This document shows, piece by piece, positions 56,144 through 56,147 of a stretch of DNA of 56,147 bases (within the stretch, counting starts at the first letter, position 1; every line of letters starts with the position of its first letter). The position numbers and the translations under genes are program-made. Source of the DNA: JAXFPC01 sp034180005. GTDB taxonomy: Bacteria; Bacillota; Negativicutes; Acidaminococcales; Acidaminococcaceae. Below the pieces are notes generated by a model. The model worked only from the letters and a program-made list of their open reading frames with translations. It did no database searches and was not told the origin of the DNA. The stretch spans positions 1 to 56,147 of the forward strand of contig JAXFPC010000064.1 of assembly GCA_034180005.1 (NCBI GenBank), written 5' to 3'.

Positions 56144-56147
56144 CTTT

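Noticed and set aside
1..56147. CRISPR arrays, insertion sequences, prophage or toxin-antitoxin modules
   Set aside because: No short regularly spaced repeats, transposase, integrase or phage structural motifs were found; the only long repeat is the ompM 5' module.

Overview
The window looks like chromosomal DNA from a diderm Firmicute of the class Negativicutes. Firmicute traits are a T-box leader on valS, strong AGGAGG ribosome sites, pyruvate:ferredoxin oxidoreductase and dapL. Outer-membrane traits are two OmpM-type porins with an N-terminal S-layer homology (SLH) domain, a complete ADP-heptose pathway with two heptosyltransferases, an LptD/OstA-like protein and a phosphoethanolamine-transferase-like enzyme. 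Genus is not assigned. Most genes lie on the minus strand. No insertion sequence, prophage or CRISPR array was seen.

Layout. 0-2 kb: 5' part of valS with its T-box leader. 2-7 kb: a secreted DUF3887-like protein, then a TAXI-type TRAP transporter with a Bcp peroxiredoxin. 6.8-9.8 kb: ferrous iron uptake operon (two feoA, feoB, a small Cys-rich membrane protein) behind two DtxR/IdeR-like palindromes. 9.9-16.2 kb: a secreted WG-repeat protein, nifJ and two universal stress proteins. 16.2-19.1 kb: a probable operon of a PII-like DUF190 protein, a DUF697 membrane protein, a COG2509-type flavoprotein and a small membrane protein. 19.2-25.5 kb: a thioesterase, then a divergent pair of envelope units (LtaS-like sulfatase-fold enzyme plus glycosyltransferase; VirK/YbjX-like protein plus EptA/CptA-like enzyme). 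25.5-33.5 kb: an eight-gene LPS inner-core operon (lptD-like, gmhA, hldE, gmhB, hldD, waaC-like, waaF-like, PAP2). 33.5-39.3 kb: envelope proteins including two ompM porins sharing a 323-bp, 98% identical 5' module. 39.3-43.5 kb: an AbgT transporter with two M20 amidohydrolases. 43.5-50.6 kb: an unknown membrane protein, two tRNA-Leu genes, and polA-mutM-coaE-slt followed upstream by an MmcQ/YjbR protein and a secreted protein. 50.7-55.6 kb: a YkvA-like protein, dapL, dapF and an NhaC antiporter. The right edge holds a 5S rRNA gene, the 3' end of an rRNA operon running leftward from beyond the window.

Taken together the region combines central metabolism (nifJ, dapL, dapF, coaE, valS), DNA repair (polA, mutM) and a large share of envelope construction: heptose core synthesis and transfer, phosphoester modification, porins and lysine/DAP supply for peptidoglycan. 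All functions are read from sequence motifs and family knowledge; no search was run.
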